64,000 nt of DNA from Longispora albida DSM 44784 (GTDB taxonomy: Bacteria; Actinomycetota; Actinomycetes; Mycobacteriales; Micromonosporaceae): assembly GCF_000379825.1 (NCBI RefSeq), contig NZ_KB903813.1:819333-883332 (forward strand), read 5' to 3'. The position numbers and the translations under genes were made by a program. Below, one piece after another: positions 1 through 9,035 of the stretch. Below the pieces are notes generated by a model. It ran no database searches. It saw only the letters and a program-made list of their open reading frames with translations, and was not told the DNA's origin. Numbering within the stretch: position 1 is the first letter of the stretch; each line of letters begins with the position of its first letter.

Positions 1-125
1 ACGAGGCCGGGGTGCTGGCGCTCGCCGAACGGGACGTCCGCTACAACCTCGTCGGCGCGAGCCGCCCGGAGCACCTGGCGATCCTGGCGGCCGTCGCGGC
101 GGAGGTGTCGCCGTGCGCATCGTGA
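1..125 (+). CDS. 3' end of an unidentified protein (partial)
   Basis: An open frame enters from the left edge (codons in phase with base 3) and stops with TGA at 123-125. The visible C-terminal 40 residues are rich in Ala, Val and Leu and end PCAS. The frame overlaps the start of the following glycosyltransferase by 13 bp, which argues for one operon with the downstream polysaccharide genes. Too little remains to name a family. Confidence 0.5.
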   Translation, partial: EAGVLALAERDVRYNLVGASRPEHLAILAAVAAEVSPCAS

Positions 126-1177
126 TCTTCAACTGGCGGGACCTGCGCCATCCGGCGGCGGGCGGGGCCGAGGTGTACACGCAGCAGGTCGCCAGCCGGT
201 GGGCTGCTGCCGGGCATGACGTGACGTTGTTCTGCGCTGCCGTGCCTGGCTGCCCGTCCGAGGAGACCGCCGACGGCGTGCGGGTGGTGCGTGGTGGCGG
301 AAGACATGGTGTGTACCGGGCGGCCCGCGCCTGGTACCGGGGCCTGGCTGGCCGGGTCGACCTGGTCGTCGACGAGATCAACACGAGGCCCTTCGGCTGC
401 CCGTCGTGGGCGGGGGACGTGCCGGTGGTCGCGCTGGCGCACCAGGTGTGCCGCGAGATCTGGTCGTACGAGATGCCGCCGCCGTTGTCGTGGGCCGGCC
501 GGTACGTGCTGGAGCCGTGGTGGCTGCGGCAGTACCGCGACGTGCCGGTGCTGACGGTGTCGCAGTCGAGCGCGGAGTCGCTGGCGGAGTACGGGCTGCG
601 GCGCGTCCGGGTCGTGCCGGAGGGCGTGGAGCACAGGGGCCGGCCAGCTGTGGAGCGGGAGGAACAGCCGACGGTGCTCTTTGTCGGGCGGCTCGCGCGG
701 AACAAGCGGCCGGATCATGCGCTGGCGGCGTACCGGCTGCTCCGGGAACGGATGCCGGAAGCCCGGCTGTGGTTCGTGGGTGATGGCGAACTCGCTCCCA
801 CGCTGGAGGGTGCTGGCGTCCGGTGCTTCGGCCGGGTACCAGGGCCGGTGCGCGACGAGCTGATGGCCCGCGCGCACGCCCTCGTCGTCACGTCGGTACG
901 GGAAGGCTGGGGGCTGGTGGTGGACGAGGCCGCGGCGATGGGGACGCCGGCCGTGGCGTACGACGTACCCGGGCTGCGGGACTCCGTGACAGCCGCCGGG
1001 GGAGTGCTCTGTGCGCCGGATCCGGGGGCTCTGGCCCGGGCGCTCGCCGAGCACCTGCCCGGCTGGGCCGCCCGGCCCGCGACGGCTGGCTGGGCGGGCG
1101 GGGCTGTTGACTGGGACACCGTCGCGGCGGAGGTACTCACCGCTGCTGCCAGCGAGGCGGGGGTGGTGGCCGTATGA
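113..1177 (+). CDS. GT4-family glycosyltransferase
   Basis: A 354-aa GT-B fold, GT4-type retaining glycosyltransferase. The N-terminal Rossmann half opens with MRIVIFNWRD and a Gly-rich acceptor-side loop (HPAAGGAEVY). The C-terminal half has the usual FVGRLARNKRPD segment, WFVGDGELAP, and the nucleotide-sugar EX7E motif in REGWGLVVDEAAAMGTP. The start is GTG at 113, at the beginning of the Rossmann fold. The stop overlaps the next start as ATGA (1174-1177), so it is translationally coupled to the GT2 gene. It probably adds a sugar from an NDP-donor to a surface polysaccharide or glycolipid on the cytoplasmic side; donor and acceptor cannot be read from the sequence. Confidence 0.9.
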   Translation: MRIVIFNWRDLRHPAAGGAEVYTQQVASRWAAAGHDVTLFCAAVPGCPSEETADGVRVVRGGGRHGVYRAARAWYRGLAGRVDLVVDEINTRPFGCPSWAGDVPVVALAHQVCREIWSYEMPPPLSWAGRYVLEPWWLRQYRDVPVLTVSQSSAESLAEYGLRRVRVVPEGVEHRGRPAVEREEQPTVLFVGRLARNKRPDHALAAYRLLRERMPEARLWFVGDGELAPTLEGAGVRCFGRVPGPVRDELMARAHALVVTSVREGWGLVVDEAAAMGTPAVAYDVPGLRDSVTAAGGVLCAPDPGALARALAEHLPGWAARPATAGWAGGAVDWDTVAAEVLTAAASEAGVVAV

Positions 1178-1962
1178 CCCGCGTGACCGTCGTCGTGCCG
1201 ACCCGGAACGCCGCGCGGACGCTGGAGGCCTGCCTGACCAGCATCCGCGCGCAGTCCTATCCGGACACCGAGCTGGTCGTGGTCGACAACCATTCCACGG
1301 ACGGCACCCCGGAGATCGCCGCCCGGTACGCCGACCAGGTGCTGGTCGCGGGGCCGGAGCGCAGCGCGCAGCGTAACCACGGCTGGCGGGCCGGAACAGG
1401 TGAGCTGGTCGGGTTCGTGGACGCGGACATGGTGCTCGAACCGGGTGTGGTCGCCGACGCCGTGGCCGTGCTGAGCCGCGACCGGGGGCTGGGGAGCCTG
1501 GTCGTGCCGGAGCACGCGTTCGGCGACGGGTTCCTGGCCGGCTGCCGGGTACTGGAGAAGCGGATCTACCTCGGGGACGCCAGCGTGGAGGCCGCCAGGT
1601 TCTTCCGGCGGTCGTTGCTGGAGGAACTGGGTGGCTACGACGAGTCGCTGACGGCCTTCGAGGACTGGGAACTCGCCGACCGGCTGGCCGGGCGCGGCCA
1701 CGGCGTCGGCCGGACCACCGCTGCCATCTGGCACGACGAGGGCCGGGTCTCGCTGCGGGTCGCGTTCACGAAGAAGCGGTACTACGGCCGCTGGCTGCCC
1801 GTCTACCGCGCCAGGGACGCGCGGCCGCTCGCCCGGCCAGCCCTGCTGGCGAAGCTGCCGGTGGGCAGGCATCCGGTACGCAGCGCCGGCCTGCTCGTGC
1901 TCAAGTGCGCGGAGCTGGCGGGCATGGCCCTCGGGACTCTCGACGCCCGACGCGCTCGGTGA
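1174..1962 (+). CDS. GT2-family glycosyltransferase
   Basis: A 262-aa GT-A inverting glycosyltransferase. It begins VTVVVPTRNAARTLEACL, followed by the VVVDNHSTDGT loop that binds the nucleotide and the metal-binding acidic motif FVDADMVLEPG. Near the C-terminus AFEDWELADRL is the usual catalytic ED region. There are no clear membrane segments. The ATG overlaps the upstream GT4 stop, and its own TGA overlaps a GTG start of the following membrane protein, so three genes are coupled. It likely works with the GT4 enzyme on one glycan. Confidence 0.9.
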   Translation: MTRVTVVVPTRNAARTLEACLTSIRAQSYPDTELVVVDNHSTDGTPEIAARYADQVLVAGPERSAQRNHGWRAGTGELVGFVDADMVLEPGVVADAVAVLSRDRGLGSLVVPEHAFGDGFLAGCRVLEKRIYLGDASVEAARFFRRSLLEELGGYDESLTAFEDWELADRLAGRGHGVGRTTAAIWHDEGRVSLRVAFTKKRYYGRWLPVYRARDARPLARPALLAKLPVGRHPVRSAGLLVLKCAELAGMALGTLDARRAR

Positions 1963-4900
1963 CGGGGCGTCACCGGCGACCGCCGCGGATGTCCCTGCCG
2001 CCCGACGTCACCCGTACGTGGGCGATCGTGCGGCGGTGGGTAGCCGCCCGGCAGTTCGGGCTCGTCGGGTACGGGTTGCCGGTGACGACGGCCGTGCTGT
2101 TCGCGGGCAGCTGGTTCCCGGACGGGGCGTTCATCGCGGCGGGGGACGTGTCGCCGTACCTGCGCGAGGGTTCGGCGAGCGAGCTGGGTGCACTGTGGAA
2201 CCACGCGGGGACCGGGTCGGGTGCGACCTCGTACACGGCACCGGACGTCGTCGACGTGGCCCTGCTGTGGGGGACGGGGCTTTTCGGGCTGCCGCCGGTC
2301 GCCGCGCAGTTCCTGCTGTACGCGTTGTGCTGGGGGCTCGCGGCGTTCGGCACCGCGTACCTGACGGCGGCCTGGGTCCGCCGCCCGGTGGCGATCGCGC
2401 TGGCCGGGCTGGCCGGAGCCGTGAACTTGTACCTGCTGACCGCGTTCCCCAATCCGCTGCCGGCCCTGGCCATCGGGCTGACAGGCGTGCTGGCCGGTGC
2501 TGTGATCCGGGTGACCCGGCTGCGCGGCCCCTCTCCGGTACAACTCGCGCTGCTGACGACGCCTGCCGGTTACCTGGCCCTCAACCCGCCGCTGCTCGTG
2601 GTCTGCGCCGCGACCGTCGCCGTCGCGGCCGGGCTGGCACTCGCCTCCACCGGCTGGACGGGTATCCGGTCGCTGGCTGGCCGCCTGGTCCGCGCGCTGC
2701 CGTGGCTCGTCCTGCTGAACGTGTGGTGGGTACTTCCGTTCTGCCTGGCCAACCTGGCGTCCGCCGGCGTCGAGTTCAGCGCGGAGACCAGCGTGTCCGC
2801 CTGGTCGTGGACCCATGTCCGGGCTTCGCTGGCGAACGTGGCCGCCCTGAACTCGCACTGGGGCTGGGAACACGTCGAGAACTTCCCGTTCCGGGCGGCG
2901 ATGGAGTCCTGGGGGCAGGTCGTCCTGCCCTGGGCGCTGCCGGTGCTCGCGCTGGCCGGTGCCGTGCTGGCCGACCGGGCCCGGCGGCGGGTCGCACTGG
3001 TGCTCGCAGGGGTTTCCGCGGTGCTGGTCGTCGTCGGTACCGGGTCCCATCCGCCGTTCGGTGCGGTCAACCTGTGGCTGCTCGACCACGTACCGGGAAT
3101 GTGGCTCTTCCGCGAACCAGCCAGCAAGCTGAGCGTGCCGCTGCTGCTCTGCTACGCGGCCCTGGCGGCGCTGGCACTGGACCGGGCCATCGACCTCGCG
3201 CGCTCCGGGCGGCAGCCGGCCTGGATCACCAGGCTGCACGTCAGGCCGGTCCTGCTGCCGGTGGTCGTCCTCCTGGGACTGGGTACCTTGTGGCATCCGT
3301 GGCCACTGTGGACCGGTGCCGTGCTCGACGGCGGGCGCGGTGCCCTGCCAGCCCCGAGCGTCCACGTACCGCGGGCCTGGCATCAAGCCGCGGACATCGT
3401 CAACGCCGGCCCCAGGCACGGCAAGGTCCTGATGCTGCCGCTCGACGCGTACTACCAGGTCACGACGAGCTGGGGGTATCACGGCGTCGACGCCGTACCC
3501 CGCCAGCTCTTCCGCCGCCCCGTGCTGCAGCCACTGCCCGGCGGCTACTTCCGGGCGGCAGGCAGCGCCGACGAGCTGATCGCCGCCGTGCAGGACCGGC
3601 TGCTGCTCGGCGACAGCGCCGGGGCGCGCCGGCTGCTCAAGGCGCTCGCCGTGACGCAGGTGGTCGTCCGGCACGACCTGGTCACGACGCCGTTCAGCCC
3701 GCCAGCCGCGAACTCCCGGAAGCTCAGCGAGGCGCTGACCAGCATGGACTGGGCGCGCCGCGCGGGCCCCGGCCTGGACATCGCCGACGTGTACCAGGTC
3801 GGCGGCGAGCCAGGCCAGATCCGAGTCTTCTCCGGCATGACAGCTCTCGCCGGGGGAGACAGCCGTCCAGGGCTGGCCGAAGCCGTGGCCGGGGCTCCCG
3901 ACGACACGGTCCTCGTCGACCAGTCGGCGGGACCGGCCGGTGTGCTCTGGCGCGGGGAGGACGACGAGCTGCACACCACGAAGGCCACCGAGTACCGGAT
4001 CAGCCGCACGGCAGGCGCCATCGCCCCGTACCAGGCGGCTGAGGTGCCCGGGAAACTCCTGTTCACCGACGCCTCCCACTACGCGATCGACGGCGTGCGC
4101 CTGCCGAGCCGGCCGGAGCTGGAACTGCCGCTGTCCGGTACCGGCGTCGTGGCACTGGACGTCGACGGCCGGCTCCAGCCCTTCGCCGAGCCCGTGCTGG
4201 TCGGCGCGCCCGGCAGCCAGGTGGACGCGTACGGCTCGACGGGCGAGCAGGCACTCGGCCTGTTCGGCGACCTCGGCGACTGCAACCGGACGGCTGGCCA
4301 GGTACTCGAACCGGGCGCGCTGACGATGTCGATGACGGGTACCAGGCTGCTGCGGCTGGAGGCCGAGGCGCACACCGCGTGCATCGCCGCCGAGGTCGCG
4401 AGCGCTGGTACGTACCGGCTCGCGTTCCGCTACCGGGTGGTGTCCGGCACGCGGCCACGGCTGTGCGTGTGGCAGGACAAGCCGGGCCGGTGCGTGACGG
4501 CTCCCCAGCCGAACGGCGGCGGTACGGACTGGCACGACTATGCGGCGCTGGTCCGGACCAACCCGGGCCGGCTGTTCCTCTACGCGGACAGCGCGGGTGA
4601 GGGGCGCACCGTCGTCGAGTACGACTCCGTGCGGCTGGAGCCGCTGCGGCCGATCGGATCCGCGCGCTTCACGGTCAGCGACCCGCCGGACGCCTGGCGC
4701 GAACTGGCCGCCGGTAAGCACCAGCTCACGACGCGGCGGGCCCGCCCGGCCCTGGAGCCGGACATCACCAGCCAGCTCGGCGACTGCAACCGCTACGCGA
4801 GCTCGGCCGACCCCGGCATCACCGTGCGGCAGACCGGGACGACCGGTGTGGAGCTGACCGCCCGAACCGGCAGCGCGTGCCTGTGGCAGCCCCTCAGCGG

Positions 4901-5585
4901 CGAGCCGACCCGCCCCTACCGGCTCAACCTGGCCTACGAGAACCACGCGGGCGCCCCGGCCCGCATCTGCGTCTGGCAGACCGGCCCGGAACGCTGCGCC
5001 ACGCTGCCTGCCCTGTCACCCGCGCCCGGCTGGCACCGTCTTTCCACTGTGGTCCATCCGGAACCCGGCACGACAGAACTCAAGCTCTTCCTGTACGCCG
5101 ACGGCCGCACGCCAGCCACGAAAGTCGGCTACCGCGAGGTCACCTGGCAGCCGGACGGCCTGGCCGAGGCGATCATGCTGACCCCGGCCGGGCGTACGGC
5201 GGCGAAGCCGGACTTCCGGCCGCTCGGTTCCGGGCCGCAACGGCACAGCATCCGGCTCACCGGGCTGCGTGGCGCCACCGTCGTGGCCCTCGCCGAGTCC
5301 TACGCGCCCGGCTGGCGGCTCAGGGGCCTGCCGGACGGGTGGAAGGCGCGGCACGTCCTCGTCGACGGGTACGCCAACGGCTGGCTGGTGGAGGGCCGTG
5401 GCGATGCCGTCCTCACCGCTGCCTACGCCCCAGGCGAGCTCTCTGGGCACGGGGCGGCTGCTTCCGTGGCCACTCTGACGATCCTTGGCCTGCGGGGTGC
5501 GCGCCGCCGTATGTGGTTGCCAGAACCCCTGTGGCACGCGCTGACCCTGGCTGTCACGAGGAACAGGAAAGGCCCCTCGCGATAA
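1959..5585 (+). CDS. Large GT-C-like membrane glycosyltransferase with duplicated Cys modules
   Basis: About 1208 aa from GTG 1959, which overlaps the previous stop as GTGA; ATG 1989 is an alternative start. The first ~450 residues hold roughly ten hydrophobic helices separated by short loops, including an early acidic loop (AAGDVSPYL) and the FREPASKL segment after a helix. This is the plan of GT-C lipid-linked-sugar transferases such as actinobacterial arabinofuranosyltransferases (AftD/DUF3367-like), though I cannot confirm that family. The long extracytoplasmic C-terminal part carries two copies of a beta-rich module beginning GDCNR and containing CVWQxxPxRC (about 4270-4495 and 4774-5000), probably carbohydrate-binding with disulfides. 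Context with GT4 and GT2 genes supports cell-envelope polysaccharide assembly. Alternative: a YfhO-like membrane protein. Confidence 0.6.
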   Translation: MTGRHRRPPRMSLPPDVTRTWAIVRRWVAARQFGLVGYGLPVTTAVLFAGSWFPDGAFIAAGDVSPYLREGSASELGALWNHAGTGSGATSYTAPDVVDVALLWGTGLFGLPPVAAQFLLYALCWGLAAFGTAYLTAAWVRRPVAIALAGLAGAVNLYLLTAFPNPLPALAIGLTGVLAGAVIRVTRLRGPSPVQLALLTTPAGYLALNPPLLVVCAATVAVAAGLALASTGWTGIRSLAGRLVRALPWLVLLNVWWVLPFCLANLASAGVEFSAETSVSAWSWTHVRASLANVAALNSHWGWEHVENFPFRAAMESWGQVVLPWALPVLALAGAVLADRARRRVALVLAGVSAVLVVVGTGSHPPFGAVNLWLLDHVPGMWLFREPASKLSVPLLLCYAALAALALDRAIDLARSGRQPAWITRLHVRPVLLPVVVLLGLGTLWHPWPLWTGAVLDGGRGALPAPSVHVPRAWHQAADIVNAGPRHGKVLMLPLDAYYQVTTSWGYHGVDAVPRQLFRRPVLQPLPGGYFRAAGSADELIAAVQDRLLLGDSAGARRLLKALAVTQVVVRHDLVTTPFSPPAANSRKLSEALTSMDWARRAGPGLDIADVYQVGGEPGQIRVFSGMTALAGGDSRPGLAEAVAGAPDDTVLVDQSAGPAGVLWRGEDDELHTTKATEYRISRTAGAIAPYQAAEVPGKLLFTDASHYAIDGVRLPSRPELELPLSGTGVVALDVDGRLQPFAEPVLVGAPGSQVDAYGSTGEQALGLFGDLGDCNRTAGQVLEPGALTMSMTGTRLLRLEAEAHTACIAAEVASAGTYRLAFRYRVVSGTRPRLCVWQDKPGRCVTAPQPNGGGTDWHDYAALVRTNPGRLFLYADSAGEGRTVVEYDSVRLEPLRPIGSARFTVSDPPDAWRELAAGKHQLTTRRARPALEPDITSQLGDCNRYASSADPGITVRQTGTTGVELTARTGSACLWQPLSGEPTRPYRLNLAYENHAGAPARICVWQTGPERCATLPALSPAPGWHRLSTVVHPEPGTTELKLFLYADGRTPATKVGYREVTWQPDGLAEAIMLTPAGRTAAKPDFRPLGSGPQRHSIRLTGLRGATVVALAESYAPGWRLRGLPDGWKARHVLVDGYANGWLVEGRGDAVLTAAYAPGELSGHGAAASVATLTILGLRGARRRMWLPEPLWHALTLAVTRNRKGPSR

Positions 5586-5595
5586 CGCGGGGGCC
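5571..5595. terminator. Hairpin terminator between convergent genes
   Basis: Inverted repeat GGCCCC(T)CGCG / CGCGGGGGCC with one bulged T and loop ATAA. The loop contains part of the stop codon of the large membrane protein. It lies between two convergent genes and is preceded by AAA on the left, so it may stop transcription in both directions. Confidence 0.6.
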
Positions 5596-5611
5596 CTTCG
5601 CTGGAGGATGC

Positions 5612-6520
5612 TCAGGCCGTGGCGATGAGGGCCAGAGCGTGACAGGTACCAGCCGAGATCTGTGTGACGCTACTGAGCCCGGACGGTGCCTCGGTGGCGT
5701 CCACACCGCAGTACGGGCTCCAGGAGACGACGGTGCCGTCGGTCTTGAGCCCGTAGACGCTGAACGTGCCGATCGCGATCTGCTTGACCCCAGCAACCTG
5801 CGTGGTGATGTCGAGCTGGCCTGCTCCGTTGTCGCCCCAGCCCGCGACGGTGCCGTCCGCCTTCACCGCGGCCCCGTTCGCCACCCCAGCCGCGATCGAG
5901 GTCACGCCGGACAGCCCCGCTGGTACCTCCGTCTGGTGGTTGCTGTTGTCGCCCCAGGCGACGACCGTGCCGTCCGACTTGAGGGCGACGCCGAAGTCGT
6001 AGCCGGCGGCGATCGCCGTGACCCCGGTCAGATCAGCCGGCACGGTCAGCGCCGGACGGGCGGCGTAGCCCCAGGCGACCACCGTGCCATCGTCCTTCAG
6101 CGCGAGGTTCACCTCCCCGCCGGCGGAGATCGCCTGCACTCCGGACAGTCCTGCCGGGACATCCAGGCCGTTCATGGTGTTGCTGCCCCAGGCGACGACG
6201 GTGCCGTCCTTCTTGAGCGCCAGGCTGTGCCCGACCTTCGAGGCGGAGATGGCCTTGACGTCGGCGAGGCCGTCCGGCGGCTTGCCGATGGCGTCGCCCC
6301 AGGAGACCACCGTGCCGTCCTTCTTGAGCGCCAGGCTGTGCTGGGCGCCGTCCGAGACGGCGATCGCTCCCGTCAGGTCTGGCAGCTGGTTCTGCTGGTA
6401 TGCGGGGTTGCCCCAGGCGTACACCGGGCCAGCCTCGTTCGTCGCCAGAGCGGGGACCGCGAGCGCGGCCAGCACCGCGCAGACCGCCCCGCCCCATGCC
6501 AATCTCCGTACTACGGACAT
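5612..6520 (-). CDS. Secreted seven-blade RCC1-repeat protein
   Basis: A 302-aa exported protein. ATG 6520 is preceded by a GAGGAG ribosome-binding site and opens a signal peptide (MSVVRRLAWGGAVCAVLAAL, likely cleaved after an Ala-x-Ala near residue 26). The rest is seven RCC1-type blades of about 38 aa, each with SLALKKDGTVVxWG or a variant, ending in a Cys-containing last blade (SWSPYCG). RCC1 propellers are protein-interaction or scaffold domains; bacterial secreted ones have no fixed enzymatic role. It is a close paralogue of the C-terminal part of the 24.2-kb gene. It follows the DUF11/TM gene in the same direction but with a strong hairpin between, so it probably has its own promoter. 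Confidence 0.85.
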   Translation of the reverse strand: MSVVRRLAWGGAVCAVLAALAVPALATNEAGPVYAWGNPAYQQNQLPDLTGAIAVSDGAQHSLALKKDGTVVSWGDAIGKPPDGLADVKAISASKVGHSLALKKDGTVVAWGSNTMNGLDVPAGLSGVQAISAGGEVNLALKDDGTVVAWGYAARPALTVPADLTGVTAIAAGYDFGVALKSDGTVVAWGDNSNHQTEVPAGLSGVTSIAAGVANGAAVKADGTVAGWGDNGAGQLDITTQVAGVKQIAIGTFSVYGLKTDGTVVSWSPYCGVDATEAPSGLSSVTQISAGTCHALALIATA

Positions 6521-6780
6521 GCCTACTCCTCTACTGGGTCCCCCGTTAGGCCCTGCGGGCTCGGGACCGGGACCACGCCCGCTTGTCCCGTCATGTCCGC
6601 TCCCGCAGGTTTGCGGCAAACACGCACGCCAATATCCACACTTCAGCAGTGTGCGAAGAAAAGGGGTGTATTTCTCGTACTTGCATGAACTAGGCCAAGC
6701 TGCCGACTTGAGTGGTACTGTGAGCAGTTTTTGCCCCGCAGTGCCAGAAAGCGCCGTGTCGGGTGCGGCCTCACACAAGA

Positions 6781-6808
6781 AGCTCGGCTGGGAGTTCCCA
6801 GCCGAGCT
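6781..6808 (-). terminator. Perfect 13-bp hairpin terminator
   Basis: Perfect inverted repeat with arms at 6781-6793 and 6796-6808 around a 2-nt GT centre, just past the stop of the leftward DUF11/TM gene. In the leftward direction it is followed by a T-rich stretch. The remaining 6521-6831 bases hold the RCC1 gene's upstream region, in which I see a second GC-rich hairpin (around 6552-6582) but no convincing promoter. Confidence 0.7.
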
Positions 6809-6831
6809 GAATCGCGGGCGTGAGCCGGAGG

Positions 6832-7659
6832 TCAGGCCCGGTGTTTGCCAGCCGGGGCCGCCGGCCGGATCAACTGCCGGGCGTCCGGGCTGCTCATGGA
6901 GTCCGGGCTGCTTGCGGAGTCCGGGCTGGTAGCTGGAGCGGGAGGGCTCTGGGCCTCCTGAGGGTGTCGCGGCTCCGGCTGGCGCCTGGCAGCACGGGAC
7001 CCCGGCTGGACCGGTGCGGTGGCCGGGCGCAGCCGGGACAGGAGGATCGCGGGGCTGGGGCGGCCAGAGCGGTTCCACAGGACGAAGAGGCCGGCCAGCA
7101 CGAGCAGGGCTGCGGCGAACAGCGCGACCTTGCCGAGGGCGGAGAAGCCGCCGGACGCCTCCGCCTTGACCGGGGCCTGCGGCGGGGCGGCGATCAGGTA
7201 CCCGTTGATCGACGTGTTGTCGTCCGGCACGGTCTCCTGTGTGCTGGTGGTGACCGTCGCCGTGTTGCGGACGAGCCCGCCGGGCGGGCGCTTGGTGTCG
7301 AGCGTGCCGCTGATCGTGATCACTGTCGGCTCGGCCGGGGCTTGCTGGACGCTGCCGAGGGTGCACTCCACCTGGTCCGGCCGGACGGTCCGGCAGGTTC
7401 CCTGGGTCGACTTCGCCTCGACCCCGGTCATGGGCAGTGTGGTGGTGAACCGCATGGTGGAGTCCGCGGCCCCGGCCGAGCCGGTGTTGCGGACGACGAC
7501 CTGATGAGTGACCTTGTCCCCCGGGCTGGCGTTGAACGGGGTACTGGTCAGGTCAGCCGTCACGTTCGGGCCGTCGGCAGCGTGTGCTGCCGCTGGCAGT
7601 CCGGTGAGGGCGAGCACGCCGAGCAGTGCGGCGGCTGTCAGGTGTCGTCCGCTGGTCAT
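6832..7659 (-). CDS. Membrane-anchored DUF11-like domain protein
   Basis: A 275-aa type I membrane protein. It has a signal peptide (residues 1-27, ending AAAHAAD), one beta-sandwich domain of about 120 aa with the signature STPFNASPGDKVTH near its start and two Cys in its middle, ending NTSINGYLI, then a transmembrane helix (about 175-195) and a basic, Pro-rich cytoplasmic tail with SPDS repeats. The domain resembles DUF11/conserved-repeat domains of surface proteins and is paralogous to domains in three other genes of this window (20543, 26604, 38086). It lies 10 bp after the metallophosphoesterase in the same direction, so the two may be co-transcribed. Role unknown; probably an envelope receptor or anchor. 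Confidence 0.75.
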   Translation of the reverse strand: MTSGRHLTAAALLGVLALTGLPAAAHAADGPNVTADLTSTPFNASPGDKVTHQVVVRNTGSAGAADSTMRFTTTLPMTGVEAKSTQGTCRTVRPDQVECTLGSVQQAPAEPTVITISGTLDTKRPPGGLVRNTATVTTSTQETVPDDNTSINGYLIAAPPQAPVKAEASGGFSALGKVALFAAALLVLAGLFVLWNRSGRPSPAILLSRLRPATAPVQPGSRAARRQPEPRHPQEAQSPPAPATSPDSASSPDSMSSPDARQLIRPAAPAGKHRA

Positions 7660-7669
7660 GGACGTAGTA

Positions 7670-8680
7670 TCACCAGGTTTTCCCGTAACGGGTGGCTATT
7701 GGCGAAATCTTCCTGATTGGACGATGCGTACCGCTGTAGCCGGAGGGTTTCGCGCCCTGCACCCAGTTCGGGACGCGGAAGCTGAACTCGGGGATCCACT
7801 GGCGGCTCGCGATGTCCCGGCCCCGGACGACGACCATGTCGGAGTACACCTCGACCTGAAGCCCGTGGTTGCCGTCCGGGAGCTTCACGTGGTTCGCGTC
7901 CCACAGGTACGCGACGGCTCCAGTGTGGACGGACACGAACCGGTCGGCGTCGGTCAGGAGCCGGCTGTCGTTGACCCGCAGGCTCGTGTGCCAGTGGCTC
8001 CAGAAGAACAACGTCCTCGGGTTGGCGCGGAGGATCTCACGCAGCCGGTCCCGCTGGGCGACGTTCTCCAGCGGCTGGTGCAGGAACACGAACGCCGGGC
8101 GGCTGGCGTCCCCGCCGGCCAGGGTGCTGGCCAGCCAGTCGAGCTGGGCGTCGGACAGGATCGCCGTCCACGGCGACTTCGCGTACTCGGCCGGCGGCAC
8201 GTCCTCCCCGCCGAGCAGGATGAACTGATATCCGCCGATGACGGACTGGGTGTACACCGACGAGCGGCCGGCCTGGTCGAGGAAGCGCTGCTTGTCGTTC
8301 GCGACGCCGGACTTGGCGAAGTACTCGTGATTGCCGATGCCCTTGAGGATCGTCGCCGGGGTGGGGTTGTTCGCGAACAGGTCGTTGAGGACCCGGTAGT
8401 CGGCCGCTGTGCCGTGGTCGGTGAGGTCGCCGTTGATCACCAGCGCGGCAGCCGGGTAGACGCTGTTGAGGTCGCGGAGCGCCGCCCGGATGTGGTCGTT
8501 GTACGGCGAGCCGTTGGCGTTCGCGTGCAGGTCGCCGAGGACGTGGAAAACGAGGTGCGGCGAGTCGGCGCGGGCCGGGGCCGGGCTGGCGTTCGCCGCG
8601 ACGGTGGTGGCCGCCAGAACGCCGATCAGGATGACTGCGCACCGCCGTACCCAGTCGGGAATGAAAGTAGTAATGGACAT
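7670..8680 (-). CDS. Secreted calcineurin-like metallophosphoesterase
   Basis: A 336-aa exported phosphoesterase. The N-terminal signal peptide runs to about residue 39. Binuclear-metal motifs are all present: LGDLHAN (Asp50, His52), INGDLTD (Asp85), GNHE (Asn117, His118), a later His in FVFLHQP, and SHWH replacing the usual GHxH. It belongs to the calcineurin-like phosphoesterase fold, with activity on extracellular phosphate mono- or diesters; substrate unknown. It is the first gene of a leftward pair with the DUF11/TM protein and is transcribed divergently from the 2.4-kaa surface protein across a 355-bp gap. Confidence 0.88.
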   Translation of the reverse strand: MSITTFIPDWVRRCAVILIGVLAATTVAANASPAPARADSPHLVFHVLGDLHANANGSPYNDHIRAALRDLNSVYPAAALVINGDLTDHGTAADYRVLNDLFANNPTPATILKGIGNHEYFAKSGVANDKQRFLDQAGRSSVYTQSVIGGYQFILLGGEDVPPAEYAKSPWTAILSDAQLDWLASTLAGGDASRPAFVFLHQPLENVAQRDRLREILRANPRTLFFWSHWHTSLRVNDSRLLTDADRFVSVHTGAVAYLWDANHVKLPDGNHGLQVEVYSDMVVVRGRDIASRQWIPEFSFRVPNWVQGAKPSGYSGTHRPIRKISPIATRYGKTW

Positions 8681-9035
8681 AAAAAGGGATGATATTGGCT
8701 GGAACAGTGCAGACTGGCGATTGCCGCCGCGAGGGCGTTTCGGGCCCCAGGTGAGCCGCGAGCGGCCGGAAAGCCAGATCTGGGCCCGAACGCGCGGGAA
8801 TTTGCTATCCGTATATCCGATTCCGGCCCGTGTAAAAACGGATAAGCAGCGTCAGCAGTACAAGATAGTGATTATTTTCCTAATGACTGCCTAACTTGAA
8901 CTTCGCTGCTTTATCACATGAATAGCCGCGGAAATTTTTTTTGGCGCAAAACTCAAAAACCCATGGTGATCGTCACAGAATGGCCTCTGTGTGCAGTGGA
9001 TCTACCTGGCTGGCCGGAAACCGCAGGGAGAGGCT
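8681..9035. promoter_or_regulatory. AT-rich divergent regulatory region
   Basis: 355 bp without a supportable gene, between the leftward phosphoesterase and the rightward giant protein. Bases about 8800-8980 are clearly richer in A/T than anything around them and include a run of eight or more T near 8935-8942. A possible rightward promoter is TTGAAC at 8894 with TGAATA 17 bases later, but the match is weak. The ribosome-binding site of the giant gene (AGGGAGAG) is at 9024-9031. Confidence 0.35.

Noticed and set aside
1803-4946. 1047-codon leftward frame opposite the GT-C-like gene
   Set aside because: Shadow of the coding strand; composition is Arg/Gln/Pro-rich without motifs.
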